Assembly (NCBI GenBank): GCA_019634715.1
Contig: JAHCAU010000001.1
Coordinates: 1 to 64,000, forward strand
Reading direction: 5' to 3'
Source: Lysobacter sp.
Lineage (GTDB): Bacteria; Pseudomonadota; Gammaproteobacteria; Xanthomonadales; Xanthomonadaceae
Length of the DNA: 64,000 bases
Position 1 is the first letter of the stretch, and every line of letters begins with the position of its first letter. Both the position numbers and the translations under genes were made by a program. Below, piece by piece: positions 39,709 to 49,202 of the stretch. Under the pieces are notes generated by a model. The model saw only the letters and a program-made list of their open reading frames with translations, had not been told where the DNA came from and ran no database searches.

Positions 39709-41511
39709 ATGAAGCGATCTTCGCTTTCGCTGTTTCTTGCCGCGGCCTTGGCGGCTGCTCCAACGCTCGCCCAGGTGGCCGTCGGCCCAGGTGCGGTCCC
39801 GCCGACGGCGACTGGGCTGGATTCGACGGCAGTTGGCTCGAACGCCCAAGCCACCGCCGATTGCACCACGGCGGTCGGCGCCAATGCCCAGGCCACTGAA
39901 GAGTGCTCCACCGCCATCGGTGCCAACGCGAGGATTCAACCCGGTGGCGTGAACGGCACGGCCGTGGGCAGCGGCGCCTCGGCAGGCGCGGACGGCACGG
40001 CCGTGGGCAGTGGGGCGAATGCCAACTTCGGGGCGACGTTCGCCGGCGGGCGAAACGCATCTGCCAACGACGTCGGCGCCGTCGCCATCGGCAATTCCGC
40101 CACTTCCACCGGCAGCATCGCCATCGGTGATCGCGCGAACGCGCAAAACCTCTACCAACCCGGGCCCGGGGCGCGACCGTCCGCTCAGGCCATCTCCATC
40201 GGCCAGGACAGCGCAGCGGGAAACCGCAGTCTCTACCTGGACGCGGGACAAACGAGCTTCTCCGGCGCAACGACCCTCGGCGAGCGCGCGATCACGCGAG
40301 GCTACAACTCTACGCAAGTCGGCTCGAACGGTTTCGTCGACGGAATCCGCAACACCGGCCTCGGGTCGGAAACCCTGATCACAGGCTTCGACAACACCGT
40401 GCTGGGTGCGGGCGGCCGCACCACCGGCGACGGCGAGAGCAACCAAACCGGTGTCGGCGCGGGCGTGCGCTTGCACGGGACCGATGCGACCGCGATCGGC
40501 GCTGGTGCAGAGGCGACCTTCGGCGGCACCGCGATCGGTGCTCGCGCGCGTGCCCTCAACTTCGACTGCATATCCTTGGGCAAGGAAAGCGAGTGCTCCG
40601 CGACCGATGAAGTCAGCGTCGGCAATGCCACCACGAAGCGCCGGCTGACCAACCTCCGCTTCGGCGTGAACGACACCGACGCCGCGACAGTGAGCCAGCT
40701 GCGGCCTGCGGCCGAAGCGTTTGGCGGCGGAGCCACTTACGCCAACGGCGTGTTTGTCGCCCCCACCTACACCTTCCAGTCCGGCGCGGTGTATCGCGAC
40801 GTGGGAACGGCGCTGTATGACCTGGACGGCCGGCTGCGCACGATCGAGCTGCGCCCCGTCGTGCAAGGCCCTCAAGGGCCCCAAGGTCCACAGGGACCGC
40901 AAGGGCCTCAAGGTCCGCAAGGCCCTGCAGGTCGCGACGGCACCGGCGGGGGCCGCGAGACACGTGCCGGCGCGAACATCGTGGTGAGCAACAACACGGA
41001 TGGGACCCAAACGGTCGCCGTGGCCGACGATATCGAACTCACCGAGAGCGGTTCGGTCAACGTCGGGGCCACGCGCGTCGACGGGACCGGCGTCCGCATC
41101 CAGGGTGGGCCGTCGATGACCACTGACGGAATCAACGCGGGCAACCAGCGGGTGACCGGGGTTGCAGCGGGTCGCGTGGAGCGCGGCAGCACCGACGCGG
41201 TCAACGGCGGCCAGTTGTGGGACTTGGACCAGCGTTGGAACGACCGGTGGGTGGAAATCGACCACCGCTTCGAGCGCCAAGACCGCCGAATCAACGGGCT
41301 CGGCGCTCAGATGGGCGCGATGGTGCAGATGGCGGCCACCCCGGGCGAGGGCGGCATCACCGTCGGGTTCGGCGCCAGCGGCGGGCAAGGGGCGGCGGCC
41401 ATCGGCTGGAGCCGTCGCTTCAAGAACGGCATCGGCGTGAGCGCCGGTGCGGCATTCGGCGGCGGCAACAAACCGGTCTTTGGCGTCGGCATCCGGCTCT
41501 TCGGTCGCTGA
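39709..41511 (+). CDS. Trimeric autotransporter adhesin with collagen-like repeat
   Basis: A 600-residue YadA-like surface adhesin. It has a signal peptide (residues 1-22) and left-handed beta-roll head repeats of the AVGSNAQA/AIGANAR type. The neck reads VSVGNATTKRRLTNLRFG with DTDAATVSQL. A collagen-like run of Gly-Pro-Gln triplets, six or more, then GPAGRDG, spans about residues 387-410. A second neck (INAGNQRVTGVAAG, TDAVNGGQL), a coiled coil and a C-terminal membrane anchor with four strands end the protein. The anchor makes the pore for its own export. The collagen motif also favours trimers. It shares its promoter type with the mobility genes. Confidence 0.92.
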   Translation: MKRSSLSLFLAAALAAAPTLAQVAVGPGAVPPTATGLDSTAVGSNAQATADCTTAVGANAQATEECSTAIGANARIQPGGVNGTAVGSGASAGADGTAVGSGANANFGATFAGGRNASANDVGAVAIGNSATSTGSIAIGDRANAQNLYQPGPGARPSAQAISIGQDSAAGNRSLYLDAGQTSFSGATTLGERAITRGYNSTQVGSNGFVDGIRNTGLGSETLITGFDNTVLGAGGRTTGDGESNQTGVGAGVRLHGTDATAIGAGAEATFGGTAIGARARALNFDCISLGKESECSATDEVSVGNATTKRRLTNLRFGVNDTDAATVSQLRPAAEAFGGGATYANGVFVAPTYTFQSGAVYRDVGTALYDLDGRLRTIELRPVVQGPQGPQGPQGPQGPQGPQGPAGRDGTGGGRETRAGANIVVSNNTDGTQTVAVADDIELTESGSVNVGATRVDGTGVRIQGGPSMTTDGINAGNQRVTGVAAGRVERGSTDAVNGGQLWDLDQRWNDRWVEIDHRFERQDRRINGLGAQMGAMVQMAATPGEGGITVGFGASGGQGAAAIGWSRRFKNGIGVSAGAAFGGGNKPVFGVGIRLFGR

Positions 41512-41535
41512 AGTCAAAGGAGGTGATCGTCTCGG

Positions 41536-41561
41536 CCAAGGCCCCGGCAACGGGGCCTTGG
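41536..41561 (+). terminator. Strong hairpin after the adhesin gene
   Basis: A stem of CCAAGGCCCCG with CGGGGCCTTGG and loop GCAA, 24 bp after the stop codon. No T-run follows, so it is a terminator of uncertain strength. 41562-41724 shows no further feature. Confidence 0.5.
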
Positions 41562-41724
41562 CTGCTGCACGGGTTGCGCCATCTGCTTTACGCGTTCTTG
41601 AATAGGGGGCCACAGACGCGCAGTGAAGGGAGGGAACGGATTGGAAAGGACTCGAGGGAACGCGCCTTGTGGATCTGTAGTCCTAGCCAGATAATCGGCG
41701 GGACCATCACTAAGGAAGGCAACC

Positions 41725-42486
41725 ATGGCGTTTGATCGCGAGCTTTGGTCCGGAACGTATGCCCGATCCCATTTTCCTAACTTCCCTTGCCCCAAATGCT
41801 CCAAGGGGCGCGCAAGGCACGACGGTGAAGCAATCAAAGTCGCTGAACCCACCTATTCTTCTAAGAACCGTGAGGATTCCGACTGGGAACCCGCTTGGGA
41901 TGTGGAGCGTTTCAGCCTCAACCTCGTCTGCGACAACAGCAGTTGTGGGGAGATCGTAGTCGTCTCTGGCGATACGTCGCTGGTCGAGTATTACGATGAT
42001 GAGGACAACCGATGGGTCTACTCATCACATCTACAGCCGCGCTCAATGTTCCCAGCCCCGCTCATCATCGATATTCCGGTGCAAGCGCCCCGAGACGTAA
42101 GCGAGAACATCCGCCTCGCCTCGTCGCACTATTGGCTGGACACAAGCGCATCAGCCAATCGACTCCGCACCAGCATTGAGTTCTTGTTGGACTTCCTTCA
42201 AGTCCCTCGTGAAACCGTTAACCCCACCAGCGGCAGCACTAAACGCTTGGATTTGAATGCCCGCATTGCGCACTACGAGCAATTGAACCAAGAGCATGCC
42301 CCTTCACTAACGGCGCTCCGGATGATCGGAAACTTGGGCTCTCATGGAGAGAATGTCCAGCAAGAGGCTCTTTTGGACGCGTTTGAAATCTATGAATACA
42401 CCCTCGACGCGTTGTGCGGCCAGCGCAAGGCTCGTGTCGAAGCACTGCGTCAAAAGCTGATCTCCACCAAGGGAAAATACGAGTAA
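41725..42486 (+). CDS. DUF4145-like protein with N-terminal zinc ribbon
   Basis: A 253-residue protein. The N-terminal region holds CPKC and CDNSSCGE cysteine pairs, a probable zinc ribbon. The C-terminal half (ANRLRTSIEFLLDFLQVPRE, then LTALRMIGNLGSHGE) matches DUF4145, a HEPN-like helical domain found in restriction and other defence loci. Lower-GC codon use points to cargo. AAGGAAGG precedes the ATG. Confidence 0.78.
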   Translation: MAFDRELWSGTYARSHFPNFPCPKCSKGRARHDGEAIKVAEPTYSSKNREDSDWEPAWDVERFSLNLVCDNSSCGEIVVVSGDTSLVEYYDDEDNRWVYSSHLQPRSMFPAPLIIDIPVQAPRDVSENIRLASSHYWLDTSASANRLRTSIEFLLDFLQVPRETVNPTSGSTKRLDLNARIAHYEQLNQEHAPSLTALRMIGNLGSHGENVQQEALLDAFEIYEYTLDALCGQRKARVEALRQKLISTKGKYE

Positions 42487-42660
42487 GGGGTAAGGCATGA
42501 TTTTTTTGCTTTCGCTGGAAGCGATAACGGGCACGTATGTCTACGCCAAAGAGCACGAGCACTCGTGGCGCCACCTCGCCCACGGCCACGGATGACGCCC
42601 TTCTGACTCGCCTCGCGAAGAGTAACTAGATGGCATGTGGTCGGAATCCACTGCGCGTGC

Positions 42661-45483
42661 TCACAGCGTGAGCCGCGGCCCCTTCTGGGTGTGCTCGGGC
42701 ACGTCGGATTTGGCCTTCCGCACTTGCGCCCTGCGTGCACCAGACTCGGCGGCTTGCAGGATCTCTTGGGCGGCGTCCTGCACACGCGGCAGCGGCCGCG
42801 AATCCGATGCGTTCTCTTTCAGGCGCTCCAAACCCAGCCGATCCTTCAACTGCTCGAAGTCGTCGCTGGTCCCATAGAGGCGGTAGCGGCCCCTGGTCAG
42901 GCGCGTGAAGGCGACCAACGACGAGTGGTTGTCCATCATGCCCACGTTCGCCAAGTGGAACACGTCGCACTTGCCCTGCCCTTGCGCTTTGTGGATGGTC
43001 AGCGCGTAGTTGTGCTGAAAGGCGTTGTAGGCGCTGGTGTGGAAGCGCACCACCCGCCCATTCTGCTTCGGGTCTTCGGACTCCAGGCGCACCGCCACGT
43101 GGAAGCCGCCCTTGGCGTCTGGCCGGATCGCCTCCACCACCCCCTCGTTTCCATTGACCACCCCCAAATCTGCGTCGCCCGCGGAGAAGCGCACGCGATC
43201 GCGGCGAGAGAGGGCCAAGTCGGCCCACTCCCCCCGACGCAAAGTGCGGACGACGTGCTGCTCGGCATCGATCTCGCCGCGCTTGCGCAGTTCGTGGCGC
43301 ACCTGCTCGTTCAAGGCGTCCACTTCGGCGTTGGCGTGCGCGAGAATTAGGCGATCTCGCACACCGAAGGGCGAATCGAAGTAATCCTTCACCACGGCCG
43401 ACACGGCCTGATCCTTGGTGTTGAATTCATCAAGGCAACCGCGATCGTCCAGGCGCTTGAGCAGCATGGCTCCCTTCTCTTGGCTCTTGGCCCGGGAGCG
43501 CGTGCCGCGCTTCATCTCGACCACCTTGCCGGCTTTGTCGCGGTCGTAGAACAGCGCGGCGATGTGCCGGTCTTCCTCGCTCTTCTGCCGGCGAATCTCG
43601 GTGAGCTTCTTGTCGCCGATCGCGTCGCGCACCAGGGTGAAGCCCGCGCCAGCGCCCACCGGTTGGATCTGTTCGGCGTCGCCCTGAAGCACCACCTTCG
43701 CGCCGGCTTTCTGCGCGTAGGCCATCAATTGCACCATGTCCCGGCTTTCGACCATGCCCGCTTCGTCCACGACGAGGACGTCGTCGCCACCCAAGGCCAG
43801 CGTGCCCTTGCGCACTCGGCTGAGGAACATCGCCACGCTGGACGTCTCCATCCCCGACTCCAGCGCTAACTTCTGAGCCGCCGCGTTGGCGGTGGCCACG
43901 CCGAACAGCTGCTTGCGCGACGCCTCAAACGCGGCTTTGTAGAACTCCACCGCGGTGGTCTTGCCGGTGCCCGCCAGGCCGGACATCGCCACCACGCCGC
44001 CGCTCTCGGCGGTGATGTGGCGCACCACCGCCCGTTGCTCGTCGGAAAGACGAAACCCCTTCTGCTCCTCCAGCTTCGCCACCGTGCGGTCGACGAGCGC
44101 ACCGTCCATCTTCCAGTGGTTCTCGCCTTGGCGCTCCTTGGCGCGGCGCTGAATCTCCTCCTCCATATCGAGCATCCACGGCGCGGCGTAGCGCGTCTCG
44201 CGGTGCCGGCGCGCCAGCGTGTGCCCACGGTCTTCGGCGGCCAGCTTTTCGCCCTCCAGCTTCACCAGACCGGCCTCCTGCTTGAATCGCTCCACGCGGT
44301 CGAGCAACTCCCGGGCGGTCAAGTCGCCTTGGTGCTCCATCCCAAGTTGGCGGATCAGGTCGTGCTCGCACAGCACGGCCTCGGTCCGATGGAGGACTTG
44401 CAACGTCTCTTCAGCGCTGCGCGCGTTCAAGCGCATGCCCGGCGCGGCCTTGATCCGCGCCGTGTCGTGCACCAAGCCGGGCTTCTCCCGGTCGATGTTC
44501 GCCAGGGTGCGCGCCCAGTCCTCGCGCAGCGCTTCGAACGGGGGCTCCTCCTTCTGCTTTCGCGTGGCCAAGCAAGCGGTCTGGTTGTCCACGCCATGCG
44601 TGCGGGCGTAGTCCAGCACTTCCTGGCGACGCGTTTTCATCAGGTCGCACAACTCCAAATCGATGCCGGCGATTCGGGCATACACCCGGCCCGTCTCCTC
44701 ACCCTGGACGTTGACCTCGCGGACGCGCTCGGTCTGGTAGCCCAGTGCCTTCATACGGGTGTAAAGCTCAGCTTTGTAGAGCTCGTCGGCGGCTTGGCGC
44801 CAACGGTAGATTTCTTGCGCATCGTAAGTGCCCCACTGACCGTCCTCGCCTTTTGCGACTCCGTAGATGAGGTTGTGCGTGTGCAAATTCGGCTCGTTGT
44901 TTCGGTTGGACACATGCAGCGCCTGCGTGTAGACCAAGCCCTGCGTGCCGATGACGTTCTTGCCCTGCGCGCCCCGACGGGTTTCAACCTTCGACTCCAA
45001 AAAGTCCAGCGAGGCCTGAACCGCCGCGGTGTGGGCGGCGAGAATGGCGGCCTTCTCCCGATCATCCGCGATTGCAAACGCCACCGAGACATCGCCAGGC
45101 GCGGACACGGTCAGATCGAATCCGACCCGATGCCCTCCCTCCCACAGCTCGATGGGCTTGCCGTCTTCGCCCAGCCGGGGGTTTCCTTGGCGATCCAGCT
45201 TGATGCGCTTCGTCGGCTTCGCCCCAGCGTTGCGGCACAACGGCGTTCCATCCGCAGGCGAAAAGCCGTGGCCCAGCGCCAGCATGTCTTCTTTTCGCAC
45301 CGGCTGGCCCTCCAGGCCCAGCACGGCAGCCAGCCGGCCGCCCCAGCGCAACACCTCCGCGCTTTCTTCGGCACCGTAGTAGCCGGCGATCCCGGTGAGC
45401 GCGTTGGTCGCCAGGAAATAGTCGAAAGCGTTTCCGCCTTTGCCGTTCTGGCCTCGGGCGTCCAGTCGAACCAAGGAGTGCAT
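42661..45483 (-). CDS. MobF-family relaxase-helicase (TrwC/TraI-like)
   Basis: A 940-residue bifunctional conjugation protein. The relaxase domain has paired tyrosines (Y35, Y36) and the HUH-type metal motif LHTHN (His201, His203) with upstream His190, which nick oriT and bind the 5' end. From residue about 480 a superfamily 1 helicase follows: Walker A GLAGTGKTT, Walker B VLVVDEAGMV and the late motif ALTIHKAQGQGK. The ATG at 45483 follows GGAG; a TTG at 45513 would add ten residues. It is the best marker of conjugative transfer here. Confidence 0.93.
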   Translation of the reverse strand: MHSLVRLDARGQNGKGGNAFDYFLATNALTGIAGYYGAEESAEVLRWGGRLAAVLGLEGQPVRKEDMLALGHGFSPADGTPLCRNAGAKPTKRIKLDRQGNPRLGEDGKPIELWEGGHRVGFDLTVSAPGDVSVAFAIADDREKAAILAAHTAAVQASLDFLESKVETRRGAQGKNVIGTQGLVYTQALHVSNRNNEPNLHTHNLIYGVAKGEDGQWGTYDAQEIYRWRQAADELYKAELYTRMKALGYQTERVREVNVQGEETGRVYARIAGIDLELCDLMKTRRQEVLDYARTHGVDNQTACLATRKQKEEPPFEALREDWARTLANIDREKPGLVHDTARIKAAPGMRLNARSAEETLQVLHRTEAVLCEHDLIRQLGMEHQGDLTARELLDRVERFKQEAGLVKLEGEKLAAEDRGHTLARRHRETRYAAPWMLDMEEEIQRRAKERQGENHWKMDGALVDRTVAKLEEQKGFRLSDEQRAVVRHITAESGGVVAMSGLAGTGKTTAVEFYKAAFEASRKQLFGVATANAAAQKLALESGMETSSVAMFLSRVRKGTLALGGDDVLVVDEAGMVESRDMVQLMAYAQKAGAKVVLQGDAEQIQPVGAGAGFTLVRDAIGDKKLTEIRRQKSEEDRHIAALFYDRDKAGKVVEMKRGTRSRAKSQEKGAMLLKRLDDRGCLDEFNTKDQAVSAVVKDYFDSPFGVRDRLILAHANAEVDALNEQVRHELRKRGEIDAEQHVVRTLRRGEWADLALSRRDRVRFSAGDADLGVVNGNEGVVEAIRPDAKGGFHVAVRLESEDPKQNGRVVRFHTSAYNAFQHNYALTIHKAQGQGKCDVFHLANVGMMDNHSSLVAFTRLTRGRYRLYGTSDDFEQLKDRLGLERLKENASDSRPLPRVQDAAQEILQAAESGARRAQVRKAKSDVPEHTQKGPRLTL

Positions 45484-45581
45484 GCGAGGGGTCTCCGCCG
45501 GGGCTACCGCCAAGGTGCCAAAAACATGAGGTCGCGCAAGGCCATACTATGGTCTGCCCCTTTACCCCAGCCGCCCCGTCC

Positions 45582-46079
45582 ATGGCCGTCTACTTCATCA
45601 TCGATCGCGAATCCGAGGCGGTGAAGATCGGCCGTTCGAAGCGTCCCGAAAGCCGCGTGGCCACCCTGAGCACCGGCAACCCAAATCCTCTGGAACTCAT
45701 GGGCTGGTTGGTGTCTTCCGACGACAGCGCGTTGGAAGCCGCGCTCCACCGCGCCTACGCGCACCGGCGAAGGCACCTGGAGTGGTTCGACATCGGCACG
45801 GACGAAGTGCTGCGCGAACTGCAGCGGCACAGCGGCTTCGTGCCCAAGCACGCCGATGCGTTTGAGATTGCTAGCTACGACAAAGACGGCGTTCCAGAAT
45901 ACGTCGGCGTGTGCAAATGGGCAGACTTCGAGATCGACGAATGCTGCCCTTTTTGCGGCTGCATGGCGGGCATGTATTTCAACGAAGCCGCGTGGATGTA
46001 TCACTGCCTCGCCTGCGACACCCTGACCAATTTCGACGAGTTGGCCTACCGAGAAGGGCGCGCTGACCCGAACGACTAG
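45582..46079 (+). CDS. GIY-YIG-like (T5orf172/MUG113) protein with zinc ribbon
   Basis: A 165-residue protein. The N-terminal 80 residues fit the T5orf172/MUG113 branch of the GIY-YIG nuclease superfamily: VYFIID, VKIGRSKRPESRVATL, ALEAALHRAYAHRR, then EWFDI. The C-terminus has a CPFCGC...CLAC zinc ribbon. It could be a homing- or defence-type nuclease or a DNA-binding regulator. It lies divergent from the relaxase, and its 3' end overlaps the coupling protein gene by 4 bp. Confidence 0.75.
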   Translation: MAVYFIIDRESEAVKIGRSKRPESRVATLSTGNPNPLELMGWLVSSDDSALEAALHRAYAHRRRHLEWFDIGTDEVLRELQRHSGFVPKHADAFEIASYDKDGVPEYVGVCKWADFEIDECCPFCGCMAGMYFNEAAWMYHCLACDTLTNFDELAYREGRADPND

Positions 46080-47938
46080 CGGTTGAACAAGGCGTCGATC
46101 TCTTCTTCGGTGAGACCCTTGGGTTGGCGTTCGGAACTAAAGCCGTGCGTTGCGCCCTGAATGCTGGCACCTTTGCGCGGCACCTCCGATTCATGTTCCA
46201 CAGGGCCGGCCGGTTGCGTGGTCCATGCCGCGGCCACTTGGCCCTCGCGCACGCTGGGGTAGGTCTTGCCTGGCCAGTCGAGCAGCAGCACGTCGCCGCC
46301 CATTTGCACCAGGGCGCGGATGCCCCATTTTTCGGGTCCGAATCCGCGTCCTTTGCGAAACCCCAGTCGGTCCGTGAGCTCTCCGGGCGAGATGAGGGCG
46401 CGCGCTTCCTCGTGAAGCTGCGCCTTGTCACCGTGGTTGCGCCACGCGATCTTTCGCTTGCCCAGTTGGTTGGCGATCTTCTCGCGCGTCGCGCCCATCT
46501 GGACTTGGCACACCACGTGCACGCCCACCAACGACGCGAAGGCCTGCGCCGTTTTATCGCCGTAAACGAGCTCGATCTGCGAGTGATCCTGAACAGCCAT
46601 GATCGCGACCACGCCCTTGCTGCGGCCCAGCGCGAGCAAGGGATCGATGTTCAACCGTCCGGCGCTGGTGAGTTCGTCGAACACGAAGTAGATGCCCCGC
46701 CCGACTTCGTTGTCGGGCAACGCCGGGGAAATCAGATCGGGGATCGCCACGTTGATCATGGCCGAGATGTAGGCCTTGGTCAGGCCTGGATCCGGCCCGG
46801 ATTGAACGATGACTTGCTTGCGTCCGGTGTAGCCGTCACGAATCCACTCGGTGATCGCGAACCGATGTTTGCCCACTTTCGGCCAGGCCGTGGCCAAGTC
46901 GTCAATAAGACGCGTGAAGCCGGCCAACGTTGACAGGACCGAGCCTGTGGTCTGGCTGTCGGGGTTGGCGACCAAGGCCGCTGCGCGCGGGTAATGGATG
47001 CGCAGGCCCTGCCCCATGTCTTCTGCCGAGCGGCGCAGTATCCGCGCCAGATCCGTCCAGTTCCATGCCGTGCCCTTCGTGTTTTGCAGTTCGCGCAACG
47101 CCCCAATGAACAGATCTTGGGCGGCCATCGTCCAGAACTTTGAGCTGCCGTCGCCCTCGGGGATGATGCTGGCCGCGAAGGCTGCCGCCTGAGTCGGCGT
47201 GCGCACGTCCGCGGCCACGTCCCAAACGTATGAGCGCCGATCAAAGGGACTCACGATGATCGGCCGCCGCAATATGCTCGTGAAGTCGCCCTTGATGTCG
47301 TAACAGAAAAGTTTCGCGCACTTGTTCACTTCCAACTGCGCCAAGATGTGCTTGAGGATGACCGACTTCCCGGACCCGACGCTTCCGTTGATCAGCATGT
47401 GGCGGGCCCACGCTTTCTTGGGCAACACCAGTTCCGGGTGGAGCGACATCGCAAATGGATCTGCCTGCGCCTCCTTGGGGGGTAGCGAACGGCGCCGGGC
47501 TTCGACCACGGCTTCACTCCCTTCCAACAGTCGCGGCCCAGCCACGTGCCAGGTGTTCGAGTGGGGCCGAGCGACCTTGGCGAACACTTTCCCGGCCAAG
47601 ATCAATGAGACGACGAAAGCGCCGCCCACGCGCAACGCCGTGGACCAAGGCGCGTTGGCGCCGGCGTAGTCGAGGAACTGCTGGGCCGGCACCCGGAAAG
47701 TCAGCCCCAGCGTGCCCCAATGCGCGGCGGCAGCCAGCCCGCCCTTGAGCGCCCGGGTGTAGCCCATCAGATACTCATGACCCGGCAGCGTCCAGGCCAG
47801 GCCCAACAACAGTGGGTAGAGGAGCGTGAACACCGCGAGGAAGGCGATGGCGGCACGGTGCCAGTAGCGGACCGGCTGACTGGGCGCGACGTGACCGGGC
47901 ACCTCGCCGAAGGCGTCATAGGTGGGCGGCTTGCTCAC
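46076..47938 (-). CDS. VirD4-type coupling protein (T4CP)
   Basis: A 620-residue coupling ATPase that delivers the relaxase-DNA complex to the transfer channel. Two or three N-terminal membrane helices (to residue about 120) precede Walker A INGSVGSGKSV, Walker B IYFVFDELTSAGR and the TraD-like region VAIMAVQDHSQIELVYG. A GTG start overlaps the upstream ankyrin gene by 23 bp. It is likely in one operon with the relaxase. Confidence 0.9.
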   Translation of the reverse strand: MSKPPTYDAFGEVPGHVAPSQPVRYWHRAAIAFLAVFTLLYPLLLGLAWTLPGHEYLMGYTRALKGGLAAAAHWGTLGLTFRVPAQQFLDYAGANAPWSTALRVGGAFVVSLILAGKVFAKVARPHSNTWHVAGPRLLEGSEAVVEARRRSLPPKEAQADPFAMSLHPELVLPKKAWARHMLINGSVGSGKSVILKHILAQLEVNKCAKLFCYDIKGDFTSILRRPIIVSPFDRRSYVWDVAADVRTPTQAAAFAASIIPEGDGSSKFWTMAAQDLFIGALRELQNTKGTAWNWTDLARILRRSAEDMGQGLRIHYPRAAALVANPDSQTTGSVLSTLAGFTRLIDDLATAWPKVGKHRFAITEWIRDGYTGRKQVIVQSGPDPGLTKAYISAMINVAIPDLISPALPDNEVGRGIYFVFDELTSAGRLNIDPLLALGRSKGVVAIMAVQDHSQIELVYGDKTAQAFASLVGVHVVCQVQMGATREKIANQLGKRKIAWRNHGDKAQLHEEARALISPGELTDRLGFRKGRGFGPEKWGIRALVQMGGDVLLLDWPGKTYPSVREGQVAAAWTTQPAGPVEHESEVPRKGASIQGATHGFSSERQPKGLTEEEIDALFNR

Positions 47939-48737
47939 GCCGATGCTCCCGCCGCCCCGTCTGCATCAGATCCATGGAATCGGCCCCGTGCGCCATCAGT
48001 TCCAGCGCGACGAATTCATGCCCGTGGGTGTTGGCGACATGCAGCGGAGTGTTCCCATCGTGGTTCCGCGCCTCCACGCGCGCGCCATGTTCGACCAAGG
48101 GCTGTATCAGCGTTTGGTGGCCGAAGCGCGCAGCGTGATGGAGTGCCGTGTTGCCGTTGGCGTCGGCGCGGTTGGCGCTTGCGCCCATGTCCAGGCATGC
48201 ATTCAAAGCGCCCACATGACCGGCGCGGGAGGCGCCGAGAAGCCAATCGCGCCATGGGGCGTTCTTCTGAAGCTTCTCCGCGTCGTAGAGCAATCGGTCG
48301 CAGCGCTGGCAATCGGCTGCAAGCTGCTCGAAAAATGCAGCCCGATCGAGCGGGGCCAGGTGGTCGATGCACTGAACGACGGCGCTGGTCGTGAAGGGAT
48401 CGGCCTTGTCGTGCACCCTGCCCAGCAACGACCGCTCGACGCGAAGTGCCGTGAGGTCGGGCGGCGCCTGGAAAGCCAAGTGATGCATGCCCAACGAGAG
48501 CCCCACCCGCAGGTGCGGCCAGTCGGGACGGTCTTCGATGCGCCACTTCAGGTCATGGAAGCCGCCGTGAATGGGATTCCAACACTGGGCATGTGCCGCG
48601 GCGAGGACTTCCGACGCGTGGAGTGAATCAAGCACGGCGCCGTGGTTTGCCACCACGTTGTTCGCGATGGCATCGGCCTCGGTGAGGCCGTAGGGCTGTA
48701 AAAGGGCTAGCGTGCGTTCACGGGTGTCCATCCCCAT
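47916..48737 (-). CDS. Ankyrin-repeat protein
   Basis: A 273-residue protein with a unique N-terminal 170 residues and then about three ankyrin repeats (NGNTALHHAARFGHQ, DGNTPLHVANTHGHE). There is no signal peptide. It is encoded between small membrane proteins and the coupling protein, overlapping the latter. The location suggests a partner-binding role in transfer or a cargo effector. An alternative start is at 48731. Confidence 0.8.
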   Translation of the reverse strand: MGMDTRERTLALLQPYGLTEADAIANNVVANHGAVLDSLHASEVLAAAHAQCWNPIHGGFHDLKWRIEDRPDWPHLRVGLSLGMHHLAFQAPPDLTALRVERSLLGRVHDKADPFTTSAVVQCIDHLAPLDRAAFFEQLAADCQRCDRLLYDAEKLQKNAPWRDWLLGASRAGHVGALNACLDMGASANRADANGNTALHHAARFGHQTLIQPLVEHGARVEARNHDGNTPLHVANTHGHEFVALELMAHGADSMDLMQTGRREHRREQAAHL

Positions 48738-48785
48738 GGTTGTAATGGGGAATCGGCAACTGGCAAGCCCCGAGTCTTTAGCCTT

Positions 48786-48917
48786 TTAAGGTGTCATGCA
48801 CCAACCGACCACGAACACGCCGGCCCAAACGAACAAGGTATGGAGCCGGCCCAGCAGGCGTCCGATGTCGAACACCTCGCGTTCATGAGCCCAGAGTCTC
48901 GCGACTGCGGCGCGCAT
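48786..48917 (-). CDS. Small membrane protein, 43 residues
   Basis: Starts MRAAVARLWAHEREVFDIGR, then one hydrophobic helix (LFVWAGVFVVGWCM) near the C-terminus. The ATG overlaps the stop of the 36-residue gene as TGATG, so translation is coupled. No family is recognised. The 26-bp-free coupling, the shared promoter and the position before the ankyrin/T4CP genes suggest a transfer accessory. Confidence 0.6.
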   Translation of the reverse strand: MRAAVARLWAHEREVFDIGRLLGRLHTLFVWAGVFVVGWCMTP

Positions 48918-49027
48918 CAGAGGAACGCCGCGAACACTGCCAGCGCAGGAGCGCCGATGAGGGTGGCCATGAACACCTTGGGCAGGTGGTCGGCGATCAG
49001 GTCAAAAGCGTCAGCGATCAGATACAT
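48917..49027 (-). CDS. Small membrane protein, 36 residues
   Basis: Starts MYLIADAFDLIADHLPKVF and continues into a hydrophobic stretch (ATLIGAPALAVFAAFL). AAGGAGA lies 6 bp before the ATG, and a near-consensus promoter lies 28 bp further upstream. It is followed by a TGATG-coupled 43-residue gene. Such amphipathic-plus-hydrophobic small proteins occur in conjugation operons, but no function can be assigned. Confidence 0.6.
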   Translation of the reverse strand: MYLIADAFDLIADHLPKVFMATLIGAPALAVFAAFL

Positions 49028-49054
49028 GGGTGTCTCCTTGGACGGGTGGTGAGT

Positions 49055-49083
49055 TTTATGAGTAGGTGTTTGCTACTTGTCAA
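49055..49083 (-). promoter_or_regulatory. Element promoter TTGACA-17-CATAAA (mobility operon)
   Basis: On the minus strand TTGACA (49078-49083), 17 bases, CATAAA (49055-49060). The spacer is a palindrome with AGTAG / CTACT arms, a probable operator. A near-identical copy lies at 59744-59772. Confidence 0.75.
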
Positions 49084-49158
49084 AACTCAATTCCACGGTA
49101 GATCCATGCCGAACTTTGTCAAGGGTTTTACCGCGATTTTATTTGACAAATTTCGGGC

Positions 49159-49185
49159 AAAAAAACGGCCCCGCTGGGGGGCCGT
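49159..49185 (-). terminator. Intrinsic terminator of the 974-residue ATPase operon
   Basis: A stem of ACGGCCCC/GGGGCCGT with a 5-base loop, followed on the minus strand by a run of seven T. It is 17 bp after the coiled-coil gene. Confidence 0.9.
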
Positions 49186-49202
49186 GGGTGATGGTGGAAC
49201 GG

